From Bittarella massiliensis (ex Durand et al. 2017) (GTDB lineage Bacteria > Bacillota > Clostridia > Oscillospirales > Ruminococcaceae), in assembly GCF_017566145.1 (NCBI RefSeq), contig NZ_JABFCL010000004.1, forward strand, positions 108,027 through 172,026: a DNA stretch of 64,000 bases. Reading direction: 5' to 3'. The notes below the pieces were generated by a model. It made no database searches. It was not told where the DNA came from and was given only the letters and a program-made list of their open reading frames with translations. The translations under genes were made by a program, and so were the position numbers. Shown here in pieces: positions 45,283 to 54,030 of this stretch. Every line of letters starts with the position of its first letter. The first letter of the stretch is position 1.

Positions 45283-46164
45283 CTATTCCCCCTCTCTCTT
45301 TTTGGCGGTCGGCAGGCGGGTGCGGGACTGGTCCAGGGCGGCCACGTCGAAGGAGGGGGCAAATCCCTTCCCCCTGTTGCCGGGGGCGGCGGGCCGCTTT
45401 TCGGCCTGCACCTCCCCCAGGGTGCGGTAGCCCTTGAGGTACCAGGACTTGAGGATGGAGTGGATGTAGGAGAAGAGCACCTTGCCCTTGCGGTCGACGC
45501 AGATCTCAAAGGCCTCCTTCACCACCTCGTCGGGGAAGCCGTACTCCTCCAGCCAGGTGTAGCAAAACTGCTCCTCCTTCTTGGTGAGGACCCGGTCGTG
45601 GATGCCGAAGAGGGCGCGCACCCGCTCCTGGGCATCCCGGCTGCGCAGCAGCTTTTGGATGTGGGCGTCCGCCTTCTCCACCGTGTCGATGCCGCTCTCC
45701 AGCCAGCCGATGCCGGTGCGCTCGATATAGCCCACCTTGCAGCGGCCCACCGAGCGGCAGTAGCCCACCAGCATGAGGATCACCGCCACCGGCAGCCCGT
45801 GCAGGGCGTGGAGGCTGACGAGCATGTTGGCCTCGGTGGGGGAGATGGGGCGGCCGAAGACCGACTGGCACTCCCCCAACAAAAACTGTACCTCCTCGCT
45901 GTCGGCGGCAATGGCGTTGACCTCCTGCCGGGAGAGGCGGGCGGTGGTGCCGATGGCGGCGGTTTTGACCGGCTCGGCCTGGGGGGCCGGGGCCTCGCTG
46001 CGCACCAGCAGTCCCTGGCCGGCCCACCACTCCAGCGCCCGGTCGACCTGCAGCACGCTCAGCCCCAGCTGCTGGGAGAGTTCCAGCGGGGCGATGGTGG
46101 CGGGCTGGGCGGCGAGGATGTGGCAAAACACCTGGGCCATCTCCTGCGGGCAGCCGGCAGCCAT
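45283..46164 (-). CDS. DnaD-domain replication protein
   Basis: A 293-residue (from the first ATG) primosome protein. The DnaD-like domain with the YxxxIxxxWxxxG-type motif is visible in the C-terminal half as EICVDRKGKVLFSYIHSILKSWYLKGY, and a DnaB2-like part precedes it. The coding frame stays open and protein-like for 22 more codons upstream (ILYQLNYHSYAQAAAVPQRA), with a GAGAGGGGG ribosome-binding site at 46248-46240 but no ATG, GTG or TTG; a CTG (46230) or ATC (46233) may be the true start. It is co-transcribed with dnaI. Confidence 0.88.
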   Translation of the reverse strand: MAAGCPQEMAQVFCHILAAQPATIAPLELSQQLGLSVLQVDRALEWWAGQGLLVRSEAPAPQAEPVKTAAIGTTARLSRQEVNAIAADSEEVQFLLGECQSVFGRPISPTEANMLVSLHALHGLPVAVILMLVGYCRSVGRCKVGYIERTGIGWLESGIDTVEKADAHIQKLLRSRDAQERVRALFGIHDRVLTKKEEQFCYTWLEEYGFPDEVVKEAFEICVDRKGKVLFSYIHSILKSWYLKGYRTLGEVQAEKRPAAPGNRGKGFAPSFDVAALDQSRTRLPTAKKREGE

Positions 46165-46283
46165 CAGCTGCAGCGCCCGCTGCGGGACAGCGGCGGCCTG
46201 GGCGTAGGAGTGGTAGTTGAGCTGGTACAGGATGGACGACCCCCTCTCTTTGGCGGGGCGGCGGCCCCGAATGGTTCCCTTCT

Positions 46284-46312
46284 ATTATACGGGAGGGGCG
46301 GGGGTTTGTCCA
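46284..46312 (-). promoter_or_regulatory. Promoter of dnaD-dnaI
   Basis: TGGACA (46312-46307), 17 bases, perfect TATAAT (46289-46284). Confidence 0.75.
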
Positions 46313-46374
46313 AACCTATTTTTCCCTGCCGCGGCAGGGGAAGGGGCGAACACCTCCCTTCCCCCTTACCCCGC

Positions 46375-46403
46375 TGGACTTTTTCGGGCTTTTGTCGTAT
46401 ACT
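46375..46403 (+). promoter_or_regulatory. Promoter of the PHP and TSCPD genes
   Basis: TGGACT, 17 bases, TATACT; 40 bases before the PHP start codon. Confidence 0.65.
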
Positions 46404-46443
46404 TTTTGGGAAATCCACCGTCAAGAGGAGGGAGAGAGACGCC

Positions 46444-47289
46444 ATGCTCGCCGATTTGCACTGCCACAGCCGGTTTTCCGACGGGGCCATGGAGATCCCC
46501 CAGCTGCTGAAACTGGCCCGCCAGGCGGGGCTTAGCCACCTGGCCATCACCGACCACGAGACCTTTCACGGCTACGACTACGCCGCCGAACTGGCGGCGG
46601 GCTACGGCCTGGAAGTCATCAAGGGGATCGAGCTGTCGGCCAGGGACCCGGCCAACGGCCGCAGCGTACACGTTTTGTGCTACCTGCCCCGGGACACCGC
46701 GGAGATCGAGGCCCTCTGCGAGCGGACGAGGCGGGCGCGGATGAGATCCGGCTTTGTCATGGCCCGGCGGCTCTGCGCCCTCTACCCCCAGCTGACGCTG
46801 GAGGAGATTTTTGCCCGCAGTTACGACAGCGAGTGCCTCTACAAACCCCACATGATGCAGGCCCTGCAGCAAAAGGGGGTGGCCGAGGACGCCCGCTACG
46901 GCGGACCCCTCTTCCACCAGCTCTTTGACCCCGGCACCGGCAGCTGTTTTGAGCCCATCGACTACCCCAGCGTCTACGAGGTGCTGGAGATCGCCCGCCG
47001 CAGCGGCGGCTGGGTGGTGCTGGCCCACCCCTCGGTCTACCGGAGCATGGCGCTGGCCGAGGCCCTCTGCCGGGAGGGGACTGTCGACGGGCTGGAGATC
47101 AACCACCCCCGCAACACCGAGGCGGACAAGGCCCGGCTGCGGCAGCTGGCGGCGGAATACGGGCTGCTGGTCACCGGCGGGACCGATTACCACGGCCACG
47201 CCCCCCAAAAGGACAACCCGCTGGGCACCGGCAACACCGCCGGCGACCAGCTGGCGATCATACTGAAAGGCAAAAAGGAGAGACTGTAA
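46444..47289 (+). CDS. PHP-domain phosphoesterase
   Basis: A 281-residue metal-dependent phosphoesterase of the PHP family. The trinuclear metal site is visible in LHCHSRFSDG, AITDHET, GIELS, VLAHPSVYR and the C-terminal GGTDYHG. Family members of this size hydrolyse 3',5'-nucleoside bisphosphates or RNA oligonucleotide 5' ends (RNase AM type); which one applies is unknown. The ATG follows GGAGGGAGAGA. The next gene starts one base after the stop, so the two form an operon. Confidence 0.92.
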   Translation: MLADLHCHSRFSDGAMEIPQLLKLARQAGLSHLAITDHETFHGYDYAAELAAGYGLEVIKGIELSARDPANGRSVHVLCYLPRDTAEIEALCERTRRARMRSGFVMARRLCALYPQLTLEEIFARSYDSECLYKPHMMQALQQKGVAEDARYGGPLFHQLFDPGTGSCFEPIDYPSVYEVLEIARRSGGWVVLAHPSVYRSMALAEALCREGTVDGLEINHPRNTEADKARLRQLAAEYGLLVTGGTDYHGHAPQKDNPLGTGNTAGDQLAIILKGKKERL

Positions 47290-47290
47290 A

Positions 47291-47545
47291 ATGAAACACA
47301 CCTATATTCCCAAAGGCGTTTGCTCCCGTCAGATCACCGTCGAGGTGGAGGACGGGATCATCAAGAGCGTGGCGTTTGTGGGCGGCTGTGCCGGCAATAC
47401 CGCCGGGGTGTCCAAGCTCTGCGTCGGCCGCAAGGTGGACGACGTGATCGAGCTGCTGCGGGGCACCCAGTGCCGGGGCGGCACCTCCTGCCCCGACCAG
47501 CTCTCCTACGCGCTGGAGGAGACCAAGGAGCTGGTGGGCGCGTAA
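47291..47545 (+). CDS. TSCPD-domain protein
   Basis: An 84-residue protein of the TIGR03905 family, defined by the conserved TSCPDQ near its C-terminus; it also has GVCSRQI, GGCAGNTAGV and a CRGGTSC segment, with four to five cysteines that could bind a metal. It has been noted as a stand-alone relative of the C-terminal domain of ribonucleotide reductases, but no function is proven. It is coupled to the PHP gene upstream (one-base gap) and ends at a strong terminator. Confidence 0.93.
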   Translation: MKHTYIPKGVCSRQITVEVEDGIIKSVAFVGGCAGNTAGVSKLCVGRKVDDVIELLRGTQCRGGTSCPDQLSYALEETKELVGA

Positions 47546-47562
47546 GCGCTGGTTTTTTCGGC

Positions 47563-47605
47563 AAAAGAGGGCGGGGCTTCCCCTGGGGGAGGCCCCGCCC
47601 TCTTT
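47563..47605 (+). terminator. Terminator of the PHP-TSCPD operon
   Basis: A 14-bp AAAGAGGGCGGGGC/GCCCCGCCCTCTTT stem followed by GTTTG. Confidence 0.8.
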
Positions 47606-47917
47606 GTTTGCCCATTTGGCCTCGGTTTGGCAGTCCTCGCCCGCACGGGCGAGGACAAGGGCGGAGGAGAGGAGGTCACAAATACCGCCGCACCGACCTG
47701 GTCCACCCCCACATCACCGCCCTTTGGGGGAGGAGTTTGGCGACCAGGTGCATCCACTTGACATAGGGGGTGCAGACCGACTGGTCCCGGCCCCGCTCGG
47801 CGTCTTTCAGGGCCTTTCGCGCCACGGGGGCGGGGGGACCAGGCCGGGATAGCGCCCCTCCCCGCTCAAGGGCAGGCGGGCAGATACCACCCAACCGGAG
47901 AAAGTCTCCACAGGCGC
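47606..47917. other. Non-coding stretch without recognised feature
   Basis: About 310 bases between two convergent terminators. A minus-strand frame of 89 codons (47676-47945) covers it but runs into the terminator stem, has no ribosome-binding site and resembles no protein I know. I see no RNA motif. Confidence 0.5.
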
Positions 47918-47966
47918 AAAAACGCCCCCTGTTCCTCTGCGGCATGACCGCAGAGGAACAGGGGGC
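47918..47966 (-). terminator. Terminator of the MarR-ABC operon
   Basis: A 19-bp perfect stem (47924-47942 with 47948-47966, 5-base loop) followed by GTTTTT on the minus strand, 119 bases after the last stop. Confidence 0.85.
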
Positions 47967-48084
47967 GCCGCGCGCGACCGGCGGCGGCCGTCAAGCGCCT
48001 TTTGGGCAGAGGCCGTGTCCGGCCGGGCCGGTGCACCGCGGTCTCTCTGGTTTATGGCCCGTTTGGACCGGGGCCCGTCTCCCG

Positions 48085-49965
48085 TTACTCCAGCTCAAAC
48101 TGGCCGGTGTAGAGCTGATAGTATTTGCCCTTTTGGGCCAACAGCTCCTCATGGCTGCCCCGCTCGATGATCTCGCCGTGTTCCAGCACCATGATGCAGT
48201 TGGAGTTGCGGACGGTGGAGAGCCGGTGGGCGATGACAAAGACGGTGCGCCCCTGCATCAGCCGGTCCATCCCCCGCTCGATCAGGGCCTCGGTGCGGGT
48301 GTCGATGGAGGAGGTGGCCTCGTCCAGGATCAGCACCGGCGGGTTGGCCACCGCCGCCCGGGCAATGGCCAGCAGCTGCCGCTGCCCCTGGGAGAGGTTG
48401 GCCCCGTCGGAGTGGAGCATGGTGTCGTACCCCTGGGGCAGATGGCGGATGAAGCCGTCGGCGTTGGCCAGCTTGGCCGCCTCCTCCACCTGCTCGTCGC
48501 TGGCGTGGAGGTTGCCGTAGCGGATGTTCTCCCGCACGGTGCCGGTGAAGAGGTGGGTGTCCTGCAGCACCATGGCCAGGCTGCGGCGGAGGTCGGCCTT
48601 TTTGATCTTGCCGATGTTGATGCCGTCGTAGCGGATCTTGCCGTCGGGCACGTCGTAAAAGCGGTTGATGAGGTTGGTGATGGTGGTCTTGCCCGCGCCG
48701 GTAGAGCCCACAAAGGCGATCTTCTGCCCGGGGTTGGCGTAGAGGCTCACGTGGTTGAGGACGGTCTTTTTCTCGTCGTAGCCAAAGGTCACGTCGTCAA
48801 ACTGCACGTCCCCCCGCAGCCAGGTGTAGGTGAGGGTGCCGTCGCCGTGGGGGTGCTTCCAGGCCCACTTTCCGGTGTGGTGGTCGCACTCCACGATCTC
48901 GCCGTTTGGCCCCTCCTCGGCAAAGACCAGCTGCACGTAGCCGTCGTCGGCCTCGGGCTCCTCGTCGATGACCTCGAAGATCCGCTCGGCCCCGGCCAGG
49001 GCGGCGAGGATGACGTTGAACTGCTGGGAGATCATGGTGATGGGGTGGGAGAAGGAGCGGGTGTACTGCAGGAAGGAGGCCACCGACCCCAGGTCCATCC
49101 CCCCGGTGATCACCAGGAACGCGCCCACGGCGGCGGTCATGGCGTAGTTGACGTAGGAGAGATTGCCCATGATGGGCATCAGGATGTTGGCGAAGGTGTT
49201 GGCGTTGGTGGCCGCCTGGCGGAGGTTCTCGTTGCGGCGGGCAAACTCGCCCTTGACCTCCTCCTCGTGGCAGAAGACCTTGACCACCTTCTGGCCCTCG
49301 ATCATCTCCTCGATGTAGCCGTTGACGCTCCCCAACTCCTTTTGCTGCAGTTTGTAGAAGTGGGCGCTGCGCTTGGTGACGAACTTGATGATCAAGAACA
49401 TCACCGCCAGCATGGCCACGATCAACAGCGTCAGCAGGGGGCTGAGCACCAGCATCATGGTGAAGGTGCCCACCACCGTCACCGTGGAGGTGATGAGCTG
49501 GGTGACCCCCATGGTGAGGGCCTCCCGCAGGGTGTCCACGTCGTTGGTGAAACGGCTCATGGTCTCGCCGTGGGTGCGGGTGTCAAAGTAGCGGATGGGC
49601 AGGTCCTGCAGGTGTTCAAACAGGTCTTTGCGAATTTCGTTGAGGGTGCCGGTGGAGACCAGCATCATCATCCGGTTGGTGGCAAAGGTGCAGGCCGCCC
49701 CGCAGAGGTAGACCGCCCCCATGGTGCACAGCAGCCGGATCAGGGGGCCAAAGTCGGGGTTGGCCGCGCCGATGAGGGGGATGATCCCCTCGTTGATGAC
49801 CGGCTTGAGCAGGTAGTTGCCCACCACCCCGGCCCCCGAGCTGACGGCCACGGTGAAGAGCACCGTTAACAGCATCCACTTGCGGTGGAGCATGTAGCCG
49901 AAGATGCGGCCCAGGGTCTTTTTGGCGTCTTTGGGTTTTTGAAAATTGGTGCGCGGTCTCGGCAT
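48085..49965 (-). CDS. ABC exporter half-transporter (second subunit)
   Basis: A 626-residue fused membrane/ATPase subunit. The six-helix exporter domain (about 1-330) is followed by a 45-residue insertion in front of the nucleotide-binding domain that is rich in acidic and His residues (EEGPNGEIVECDHHTGKW). The ATPase has Walker A GSTGAGKTT, the signature NLSQGQRQ, Walker B VLILDEATSSID and a consensus catalytic Glu. It starts one base after the partner's stop. The partner at 49967 also has a full site, so the pair forms a heterodimeric exporter of the drug/lipid type (LmrCD/BmrCD group). Confidence 0.94.
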   Translation of the reverse strand: MPRPRTNFQKPKDAKKTLGRIFGYMLHRKWMLLTVLFTVAVSSGAGVVGNYLLKPVINEGIIPLIGAANPDFGPLIRLLCTMGAVYLCGAACTFATNRMMMLVSTGTLNEIRKDLFEHLQDLPIRYFDTRTHGETMSRFTNDVDTLREALTMGVTQLITSTVTVVGTFTMMLVLSPLLTLLIVAMLAVMFLIIKFVTKRSAHFYKLQQKELGSVNGYIEEMIEGQKVVKVFCHEEEVKGEFARRNENLRQAATNANTFANILMPIMGNLSYVNYAMTAAVGAFLVITGGMDLGSVASFLQYTRSFSHPITMISQQFNVILAALAGAERIFEVIDEEPEADDGYVQLVFAEEGPNGEIVECDHHTGKWAWKHPHGDGTLTYTWLRGDVQFDDVTFGYDEKKTVLNHVSLYANPGQKIAFVGSTGAGKTTITNLINRFYDVPDGKIRYDGINIGKIKKADLRRSLAMVLQDTHLFTGTVRENIRYGNLHASDEQVEEAAKLANADGFIRHLPQGYDTMLHSDGANLSQGQRQLLAIARAAVANPPVLILDEATSSIDTRTEALIERGMDRLMQGRTVFVIAHRLSTVRNSNCIMVLEHGEIIERGSHEELLAQKGKYYQLYTGQFELE

Positions 49966-49966
49966 C

Positions 49967-51688
49967 CTAGGCCACCCCCTTCTGCTGGGACTCGTAGACG
50001 TCCCGGTAAATGTCGCTGGTCTCCATCAGTTGATCGTGGGTCCCCACGGCCGCGATTTTCCCGCCGTCCATGACGATGATCTGGTCGCAGTCGCAGACCG
50101 AGGTGATCCGCTGGGCGATGATGATCTTGGTGGTCCCCGCCAAATCGGTGGCGAAGGCCTGGCGGATGCGGGCGTCGGTGGCGGTGTCCACGGCGCTGGT
50201 GGAGTCGTCGAGAATGAGGATCTTCGGCTTTTTCAGCAGTGCCCGGGCAATGCAGAGGCGCTGTTTCTGCCCGCCGGAGACGTTGACGCCCCCCTGCCCC
50301 AGGTCGGTGTCATACCCGTCGGGGAAGGACTGCACAAAGTCGTCGGCCTGGGCGGCCCGGGCGGCGGCTGTGATCTCCTCGTCGCTGGCCGCCCCGTCGC
50401 CCCACTTCAAATTGTCGCGGATGGTGCCGGAGAAGAGGACGTTTTTCTGCAGCACCATCCCCACGGCCTGGCGCAAGTCAGCGATCTTGTACTCGCGCAC
50501 GTCCCGGCCGCCCACCAGGACGCGGCCCTCGCTCACGTCGTAGAGGCGGGGGATCAGCTGCACCAGGGTGCTCTTGGCGCTGCCGGTGCCGCCGATGATC
50601 CCCACCATCTGCCCGGAGGCGATGTGGAGGTTGACTCCCTCGAGCACCTTCTCGGAAGCGTCTTTATTGTACTTGAAGGAGACGTTTTCAAAGTCGATGG
50701 AGCCGTCGGCCGCCTGGGCCTCGCCGCTGCCGTCCCGGATGTCCGGCTCCTCGGCCAGCACGTCGGAGATGCGCTGGAGGGAGGCCCGGCTCATCACCAG
50801 GTTGACAAAGACGTTGGCGATCATCATCAGGGACATGAGGATCTGGTTGACATAGCTGACAAAGCTGATGAGCTCGCCTGTCTGCATGTTGCCCACCACG
50901 ATCTTCTGCCCGCCGAACCAGAGGATGGCCACGATGCAGCTGTAAACGGTCAGCTGCATCACCGGCATGTTCCAGTTGAGAATCCGCTCGGCCTTGCGCT
51001 GGGCGGCGGTGAGGGCGTCGTTGGCGTCTTTGAACTTGCCCTTTTCAAATTCGGAGCGGGCAAAGGCCTTCACCACCCGGATGGCGATGAGGTTTTCCTG
51101 CACCGAGGCGTTGAGGTTGTCGTAGCGGTCGAGCATCTTGCGAAATTGGGGGTAGGCCTTGACGGCGATCAGGGCCAGGAGGCCGGCGAGGACGGGGATG
51201 GCCACCAGGAATATCAGGGCCAGTTCCCCGTTGATCTGCACCGCCATGATGGTGGCCCCCACCAGCATCACCGGGGCGCGCACCAGCATGCGGATGGTCA
51301 TCATAAAGGCCATCTGAATGGTCTGCACGTCGGTGGTCAGCCGGGTGATGAGGGAGGCGGTGCTGAATTTGTCCACGTTGGCAAAGGAGAAGGACTGCAC
51401 CTTCTCAAACAGCCCCCGCCGCAACTCGCTGCCAAAGCCCATGCCGGCCATGGAGGCGAAGCGGGAACTGGTGGCCCCAAAACAGAGCCCCAACAGCGCC
51501 ATCAGCACCATCATCCCCCCGGTGCGCAGCACGTAGTCCATGTCCCCGGTGCCAATGCCCACGTCCACAATTTTGGACATGTAGTAGGGGATGCGAATTT
51601 CCAACAGCACCTCGAAGATGACCGAGATGGGCGCTAAGATCATGTACAAAAGGTATTTTTTCGTGTAGGGGGCCAGTTGTCTAACCAT
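49967..51688 (-). CDS. ABC exporter half-transporter (first subunit)
   Basis: A 573-residue fused subunit with a six-helix exporter domain (about 1-310; GATSSRFASMAGMGFG coupling region) and a C-terminal ATPase. Walker A GGTGSAKST, signature VSGGQKQRL, and a Walker B KILILDDSTSAVD with aspartate instead of the catalytic glutamate, so this subunit carries the degenerate site of a heterodimeric exporter. The start overlaps the end of the MarR gene by 8 bases and follows GAGGAGG, which fits coupled translation. The substrate is unknown; drugs or cell-envelope compounds are usual. Confidence 0.94.
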   Translation of the reverse strand: MVRQLAPYTKKYLLYMILAPISVIFEVLLEIRIPYYMSKIVDVGIGTGDMDYVLRTGGMMVLMALLGLCFGATSSRFASMAGMGFGSELRRGLFEKVQSFSFANVDKFSTASLITRLTTDVQTIQMAFMMTIRMLVRAPVMLVGATIMAVQINGELALIFLVAIPVLAGLLALIAVKAYPQFRKMLDRYDNLNASVQENLIAIRVVKAFARSEFEKGKFKDANDALTAAQRKAERILNWNMPVMQLTVYSCIVAILWFGGQKIVVGNMQTGELISFVSYVNQILMSLMMIANVFVNLVMSRASLQRISDVLAEEPDIRDGSGEAQAADGSIDFENVSFKYNKDASEKVLEGVNLHIASGQMVGIIGGTGSAKSTLVQLIPRLYDVSEGRVLVGGRDVREYKIADLRQAVGMVLQKNVLFSGTIRDNLKWGDGAASDEEITAAARAAQADDFVQSFPDGYDTDLGQGGVNVSGGQKQRLCIARALLKKPKILILDDSTSAVDTATDARIRQAFATDLAGTTKIIIAQRITSVCDCDQIIVMDGGKIAAVGTHDQLMETSDIYRDVYESQQKGVA

Positions 51689-52193
51689 CCTTTTCCTCCT
51701 CCTGTTCTACTTGGTGGCGCAGGGAGCGGGCGGTGTCCATCAGCTCCCACCAGGGGCGGTCGCGGTACTCGCTGCCCAGATTGTCGATCATCCGGTCCAA
51801 AAGGCCCTGCAGCTGCTCCAACTCCTGCGGGGTGAACCCGGCAAAGAGCCGCTCGTCCACCTGGTCAAAGGCCGCCCGGCTGGAAGCGGCGTAGGCCCGC
51901 CCCTTCTCGGTGACGTGCAGCCGGGTGCAGCGCAGGTCCTCGGGGTCGCTGCGCTTCTCCACCAGCTCGTGCTTTTGCAGCCGCTTGACCGAGGTGGCGA
52001 TGGAGGGGGCGGAGATGCGCATCCAGGCGGCCAGCTCCTTCTGGGTGCAGAGGTCGTGGTCCATGATGTTTTCGAGGATGGGCAGCTGCCCAAAGTAGAG
52101 GCCATTTTCCAGCGCGGCCCGGCTCAGGTAGATGCGGTGGAGCACCTGCAGCCGGTTGATTCGCCAGACAATACTTCTGAGTTTGTCTCCCAT
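51681..52193 (-). CDS. MarR-family regulator of the ABC exporter operon
   Basis: A 170-residue winged-helix regulator. The recognition part is WMRISAPSIATSVKRLQKHELVEKRSDPEDLRCTRLHVTEKG, with the DxR wing typical of MarR, followed by a dimerisation helix. The ATG at 52193 follows GGAGGAGAG; a longer frame to 52343 covers the promoter and operator. It is the first gene of the marR-ABC-ABC operon and overlaps the next gene, the common arrangement for efflux pumps derepressed by their substrate. Confidence 0.94.
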   Translation of the reverse strand: MGDKLRSIVWRINRLQVLHRIYLSRAALENGLYFGQLPILENIMDHDLCTQKELAAWMRISAPSIATSVKRLQKHELVEKRSDPEDLRCTRLHVTEKGRAYAASSRAAFDQVDERLFAGFTPQELEQLQGLLDRMIDNLGSEYRDRPWWELMDTARSLRHQVEQEEEKDG

Positions 52194-52270
52194 GGGTCTC
52201 TCCTCCCCTGCCGGCAGAGGGGCCGCCGTCTCCCCCCGCCAGCGTGGAGGGATACGGCAAAACACCGTTT

Positions 52271-52310
52271 GCCAGCTAAATATAAATCGGTTAATCATTA
52301 GCCAACTAAT
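52271..52310. promoter_or_regulatory. Candidate MarR operator
   Basis: Two direct copies of TTAG(C/T)TGGC exactly 30 bases apart (minus strand, 52280-52271 and 52310-52301) flank a near-palindrome GGTTAATcATTAGCC (52289-52303), between the -10 box and the marR start. Confidence 0.6.
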
Positions 52311-52314
52311 TAAT

Positions 52315-52343
52315 AGTATATGCCCAGCCCGGCAAAACGTCAA
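52315..52343 (-). promoter_or_regulatory. Promoter of the MarR-ABC operon
   Basis: TTGACG (52343-52338), 17 bases, TATACT (52320-52315). Confidence 0.8.
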
Positions 52344-52431
52344 CTGTTTTTTGCCCCTTCTTTTTCCCCTTCCTCCGCCAGAATCGACAAAAAGAGGGCT
52401 GAAATTTTGGCGGCCCCCTCTCCCCCATTTG

Positions 52432-52440
52432 TGTTATACT
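52432..52440 (+). promoter_or_regulatory. Extended -10 promoter of the SIS gene
   Basis: TGTTATACT, a TGn-extended -10 without a good -35, 62 bases before the start codon. Confidence 0.5.
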
Positions 52441-52502
52441 GATTGGGAATATGAACCCAATCTCCGCCGCTATCCGGCGGAATTTTTAGGAGGTAACGCC
52501 AG

Positions 52503-53636
52503 ATGGACAGAAAACAGTACGACAGCGCCGGCGCGCGCCAAAGCCGCTACACCCCCGAATTCGGCAGATTGATCTTACAGAACATGGCCGCCCCCAAAAT
52601 CAGCGAGGTCATCCCCGCAGAGGAGCTGCTGGCCGTTCACAGGGTGTACATCACCGGTTGCGGCGACTCCTATCTGGCCGGGCTCTCGGCCCTGCCGGCC
52701 TTTCAGGCCCTGTCGGGGGTGAAGTGCACCGCCGTCAAGGCCACCGACTTTGCCCGCCACCTCCCCGCCGAGAAGATCGAGGGGGCCCTGGTCATCGGCA
52801 TCAGCATCTCGGGCACTGTCAGCCGGGTGGCCGAATGCCTGCAGCGGGCGGTGAAACACGGCGGGGTCGCTCTGGCCATCTCCGACAACCCCGAGTCGCC
52901 GGTGGCCTCTTCTGCCAACTATGTCCTCCCCCTGGGGATGCCCCAGCTGGAGCCCGCCCCCGGGGTCTGCTCCTATGTGGCCTCCACCCTGGCGCTCTTC
53001 TGCCTGGCCCACCACATCGGCCGGGTGGGCGGGGCCAACAACCTCACCCACGAGCAGTTCAACGCCTGCATCACCGCGCACCTGGACCAGGCGGCCGCTG
53101 CCCTGCCCGCGATGGAGGAGACCTGTTTCGCCGCCGCGCAGGAGCTGCAGAACTGCCGCGCCTTTGACTTTGTGTCCGACGGGGAGAGCCGCTCCACCGC
53201 CGTCTTCGGCCAGGCCAAGATGGTGGAGTTCTTCGGCGGCCTCGTCACCGGGGACGACTGCGAGGACTGGTGCCACATCAACTACTTCACCGAGGAGCCC
53301 TCCACCCTGGGCACCTTTATCACCATCTTCGCCGATTCCCCCTCTCTCTCCCGCACCAAGGAGCTGGTGCAGTGCGCGGTGAACATCGGCCGCAAGGTCT
53401 ATGTGATCACCGACTGCGCCCCCGGCACCTTTGCCGAAGGGGCCCACATCATCGCCCTGCCCACCCCCGCGCACACCTGGGTGCGGCCCATCGTCAGCCA
53501 CCTGCCCTACGACTTCATCGGCGCCTTTATCTCCGAACTCAAGGGAGCGCCCCCCTTCCGCGCTTACGAGGGGGCTGTCTGGCACACCCCCGAGGGCTCT
53601 TCCCACATCCGCGACAGCGAGATCGTGGTGCTGTAA
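52503..53636 (+). CDS. SIS-domain sugar isomerase/deglycase-like protein
   Basis: A 377-residue protein with two SIS domains (about 25-165 and 200-350). The first has the sugar-phosphate loop ITGCGDSYLAG and the GISISGTVSRV serine turn of GlmS-isomerase, AgaS and fructosamine-6-phosphate deglycase types; the second has DGESRSTAVFGQAKMVEFF and the EDWCHINYF stretch. The ATG follows TAGGAGGT. It is a single-gene unit, and no sugar kinase or transporter is nearby, so the sugar phosphate cannot be named. Long loops with several cysteines (CEDWCH) are notable. Confidence 0.85.
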   Translation: MDRKQYDSAGARQSRYTPEFGRLILQNMAAPKISEVIPAEELLAVHRVYITGCGDSYLAGLSALPAFQALSGVKCTAVKATDFARHLPAEKIEGALVIGISISGTVSRVAECLQRAVKHGGVALAISDNPESPVASSANYVLPLGMPQLEPAPGVCSYVASTLALFCLAHHIGRVGGANNLTHEQFNACITAHLDQAAAALPAMEETCFAAAQELQNCRAFDFVSDGESRSTAVFGQAKMVEFFGGLVTGDDCEDWCHINYFTEEPSTLGTFITIFADSPSLSRTKELVQCAVNIGRKVYVITDCAPGTFAEGAHIIALPTPAHTWVRPIVSHLPYDFIGAFISELKGAPPFRAYEGAVWHTPEGSSHIRDSEIVVL

Positions 53637-53663
53637 AACGACATTTTGCAAAACCGACTGCCG

Positions 53664-53702
53664 GGCGCAGGGCGGGCTTTTGGGCCCGCCCTGCGCCTTT
53701 TT
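53664..53702 (+). terminator. SIS gene terminator
   Basis: A 14-bp perfect GC-rich stem followed by TTTTT, 27 bases after the stop. Confidence 0.92.
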
Positions 53703-53793
53703 GCACCCTCCGCAAAAAATGCCGCGGCGGCGGAAAGCACTGCAACGCACACCGGCCAAAAGGGGGAAATTCCCCCGCCGCCCCGCAAAATCC

Positions 53794-53822
53794 TTGTCTT
53801 CTTTTGGCGAACCCTGTATACT
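53794..53822 (+). promoter_or_regulatory. Promoter of the second surface protein
   Basis: TTGTCT, 17 bases, TATACT; start near 53829, which leaves a leader of about 200 bases. Confidence 0.6.
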
Positions 53823-53831
53823 GGATAAAAC

Positions 53832-53973
53832 GTGTGCTTTTCCGTTCGGCCCTTCTGAACGGGGATGCACCATCAAAAGGGGAAAAAACAACAAAAAAAT
53901 CGATTGACCCAGCGGATCAATCGACCAATATGGCAATTTTTTGTGTGGCTTGGGTGAGAACGGAAAAGCACAC
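53832..53973 (+). promoter_or_regulatory. Structured leader closed by a 16-bp inverted repeat
   Basis: A 16-bp perfect repeat (53832-53847 with 53958-53973) begins within about 5 bases of the predicted transcription start and encloses 110 bases. Inside are CCGTTC/GAACGG (53842-53862), which competes with the outer pairing, GATG/CATC (53864-53874), and TCGATTGA/TCAATCGA (53900-53924) followed by a T6 stretch. It ends 57 bases before the start codon. It may be a regulatory RNA or a small mobile repeat; no known riboswitch core is recognised. Confidence 0.55.
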
Positions 53974-54030
53974 CTTCTTTGACGGGCCTGACGATTTGCC
54001 GAATTTCCCTGTTTAAGGAGGCTACCTCTC

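Noticed and set aside
47676..47945. A small 89-codon minus-strand gene between convergent operons
   Set aside because: It runs through a perfect terminator stem and has no ribosome-binding site.
53832..53973. A c-di-GMP (GEMM) riboswitch in the surface-protein leader
   Set aside because: The conserved core with the tetraloop and receptor is absent.
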